Assembly (NCBI GenBank): GCA_052146895.1
Contig: JBKQLZ010000217.1
Span: 1 to 6,055 of the forward strand
Direction of reading: 5' to 3'
Origin: Palsa-601 sp052146895
Lineage (GTDB): Bacteria; Actinomycetota; Acidimicrobiia; Acidimicrobiales; Bog-793
DNA: 6,055 nt
In this document: piece by piece, positions 5,452 to 6,055 of the stretch
How positions within the stretch are numbered: position 1 is the stretch's first letter
How the letters are laid out: each line of letters opens with the position of its first letter
Notes under the pieces: generated by a model
The model's input: only the letters and a program-made list of their open reading frames with translations
Database searches by the model: none
What the model was told of the DNA's origin: nothing
Position numbers and translations under genes: made by a program

Positions 5452-5497
5452 AGGTGGAAGGGGCACGAGTCCGGAGGGCTGCGAGCCCCTTCCACCT
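5452..5497. terminator. Stem-loop terminator between convergent genes
   Basis: A perfect 13-bp inverted repeat: AGGTGGAAGGGGC (5452-5464) pairs with GCCCCTTCCACCT (5485-5497) around a 20-base loop. The stem extends two more pairs if a G-T wobble is allowed. It lies 42 bp after the ABM-like stop and 45 bp beyond the stop of the convergent minus-strand gene, so it could end transcription from both sides. There is no T-run on either side, as is common for actinobacterial stem-loop terminators. Confidence 0.75.
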
Positions 5498-5542
5498 TGG
5501 GCGCATCTGCCGACGGCCCCGGTATCTACCCTCCCGCAAGAG

Positions 5543-6055
5543 CTAGATCCGCGCCGCAGAAGCCCTGCCCGAAACCGCGCCTTTCGGTGCTTTGGAGCGA
5601 TCGTATAGGGGCAGGAGTCCGGCCGGTGCGGGCGCCCAGAAAGGGCCGTTCCGGGCGGAATCAACGGTTGCAAGCAGGTCAGTGCAGCACAGGGTGCCGG
5701 CGCCCATCAGAGTCGGTGTCGTCAAAGAGCGTTGCTTGCGTCGCTGCATTGAGACCGAAGCCAGGTAGCGCATCAGCGCGACCCCGATGCCCAGACCCAC
5801 ACATCCACCTCCGGCGAGGGCGGCAGGAATGCAGTTGGACGAGACCACGGCAACCGCCAGACCAACAGCGGACCCGGCGACAACAGCTGTAATGACGCCG
5901 ACGGTACCGGCGATGGTACGAAACGTCTGCCACCTTCCACCCGTCAATCCCTGGATTCTGAGTCTGTCGGGCTCGTCCACGCTCGCCAGGTAGGGGACGA
6001 GCTCAGGTGCGGTGTCGAAGTAGTAGGCGCGCAGGCGGGCAATGCGGCGGGCGTA
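5543..6055 (-). CDS. Two-helix membrane protein of unknown function (5' end cut by window edge)
   Basis: The frame is open from the right edge to a TAG at 5545-5543, with 170 residues visible and the N-terminus missing. The fragment begins with a basic, aromatic segment (YARRIARLRAYYFDTAPELVPYL). This is followed by GLTGGRWQTFRT and two hydrophobic helices, about 46-72 (TIAGTVGVITAVVAGSAVGL...) and 76-95 (ALAGGGCVGLGIGVALM), separated by a very short turn. This layout recalls small uncharacterised actinobacterial membrane proteins; I cannot name a function. A GTG at 5980 could start a shorter product, but the good-looking protein sequence upstream argues against it. After a basic stretch (MQRRKQR, 103-109) the last ~60 residues look unlike the rest. 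They coincide with repeat copy 2 and may be a tail acquired by readthrough into a repeated element or by a frameshift. Confidence 0.72.
   Translation of the reverse strand, partial: YARRIARLRAYYFDTAPELVPYLASVDEPDRLRIQGLTGGRWQTFRTIAGTVGVITAVVAGSAVGLAVAVVSSNCIPAALAGGGCVGLGIGVALMRYLASVSMQRRKQRSLTTPTLMGAGTLCCTDLLATVDSARNGPFWAPAPAGLLPLYDRSKAPKGAVSGRASAARI
5636..5682 (+). repeat. Dispersed 47-bp repeat, copy 2 (inside a coding sequence)
   Basis: CCAGAAAGGGCCG (5636-5648), 18 variable bases, then GTTGCAAGCAGGTCAG (5667-5682), matching copy 1 at 3751-3797 without gaps and in the same orientation. Here the minus-strand reading supplies residues 126-140 of the membrane protein (DLLATV...GPFW). The encoded residues conserved between the copies lie in the same frame, although copy 1 is not in an evident gene. 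Confidence 0.65.

Overview
This is a GC-rich window whose codon use, gene families and weak or absent Shine-Dalgarno sites at some starts point to an actinobacterium. A Rhodococcus- or Gordonia-like mycolate actinomycete, or a relative, is a guess. The window looks chromosomal and has no tRNA, rRNA, CRISPR array, transposase or phage gene.

Layout. The left edge (1-704, minus) holds the first 234 codons of a patatin-like lipid acyl hydrolase. It is divergent from a TetR-family repressor gene (835-1407, plus). The 130-bp gap between them carries a good promoter for the patatin gene and inverted repeats placed as repressor operators, so the pair looks like a local regulator/target unit.

The centre (1623-3685, plus) is a compact operon: a small four-helix membrane protein (DUF6069-like), a YciI/DGPF-family protein, and an ECF sigma factor of the ECF42 type with a long C-terminal helical/TPR-like extension. 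The last two genes overlap by four bases. A TGTCGA-N16-CGT element 71 bp upstream of the first gene resembles the promoter reported for ECF42 factors, which suggests autoregulation.

A second ECF-type sigma gene follows (3891-4886, plus). It is SigG/SigX5-like (TIGR02960-type) and has a C-terminal SnoaL/NTF2-like domain. Neither sigma gene has a neighbouring anti-sigma gene; both carry a fused C-terminal domain that probably does the regulating. A 250-bp gap then leads to a 90-residue dimeric alpha/beta-barrel (ABM-like) protein (5137-5409, plus), whose strong ribosome-binding site can be buried in a GC-rich hairpin.

A perfect 13-bp stem-loop at 5452-5497 separates this gene from a convergent, right-truncated two-helix membrane protein (5543-6055, minus). 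The last ~60 codons of that gene contain a ~47-bp element that also occurs, ungapped and in the same orientation, between the two sigma genes. It looks like a dispersed intergenic repeat that has supplied a gene with its C-terminus.

The most interesting signals are the ECF42 operon with its candidate self-promoter, the tandem pair of extension-bearing sigma factors, and the shared repeat. No wholly new system is evident.
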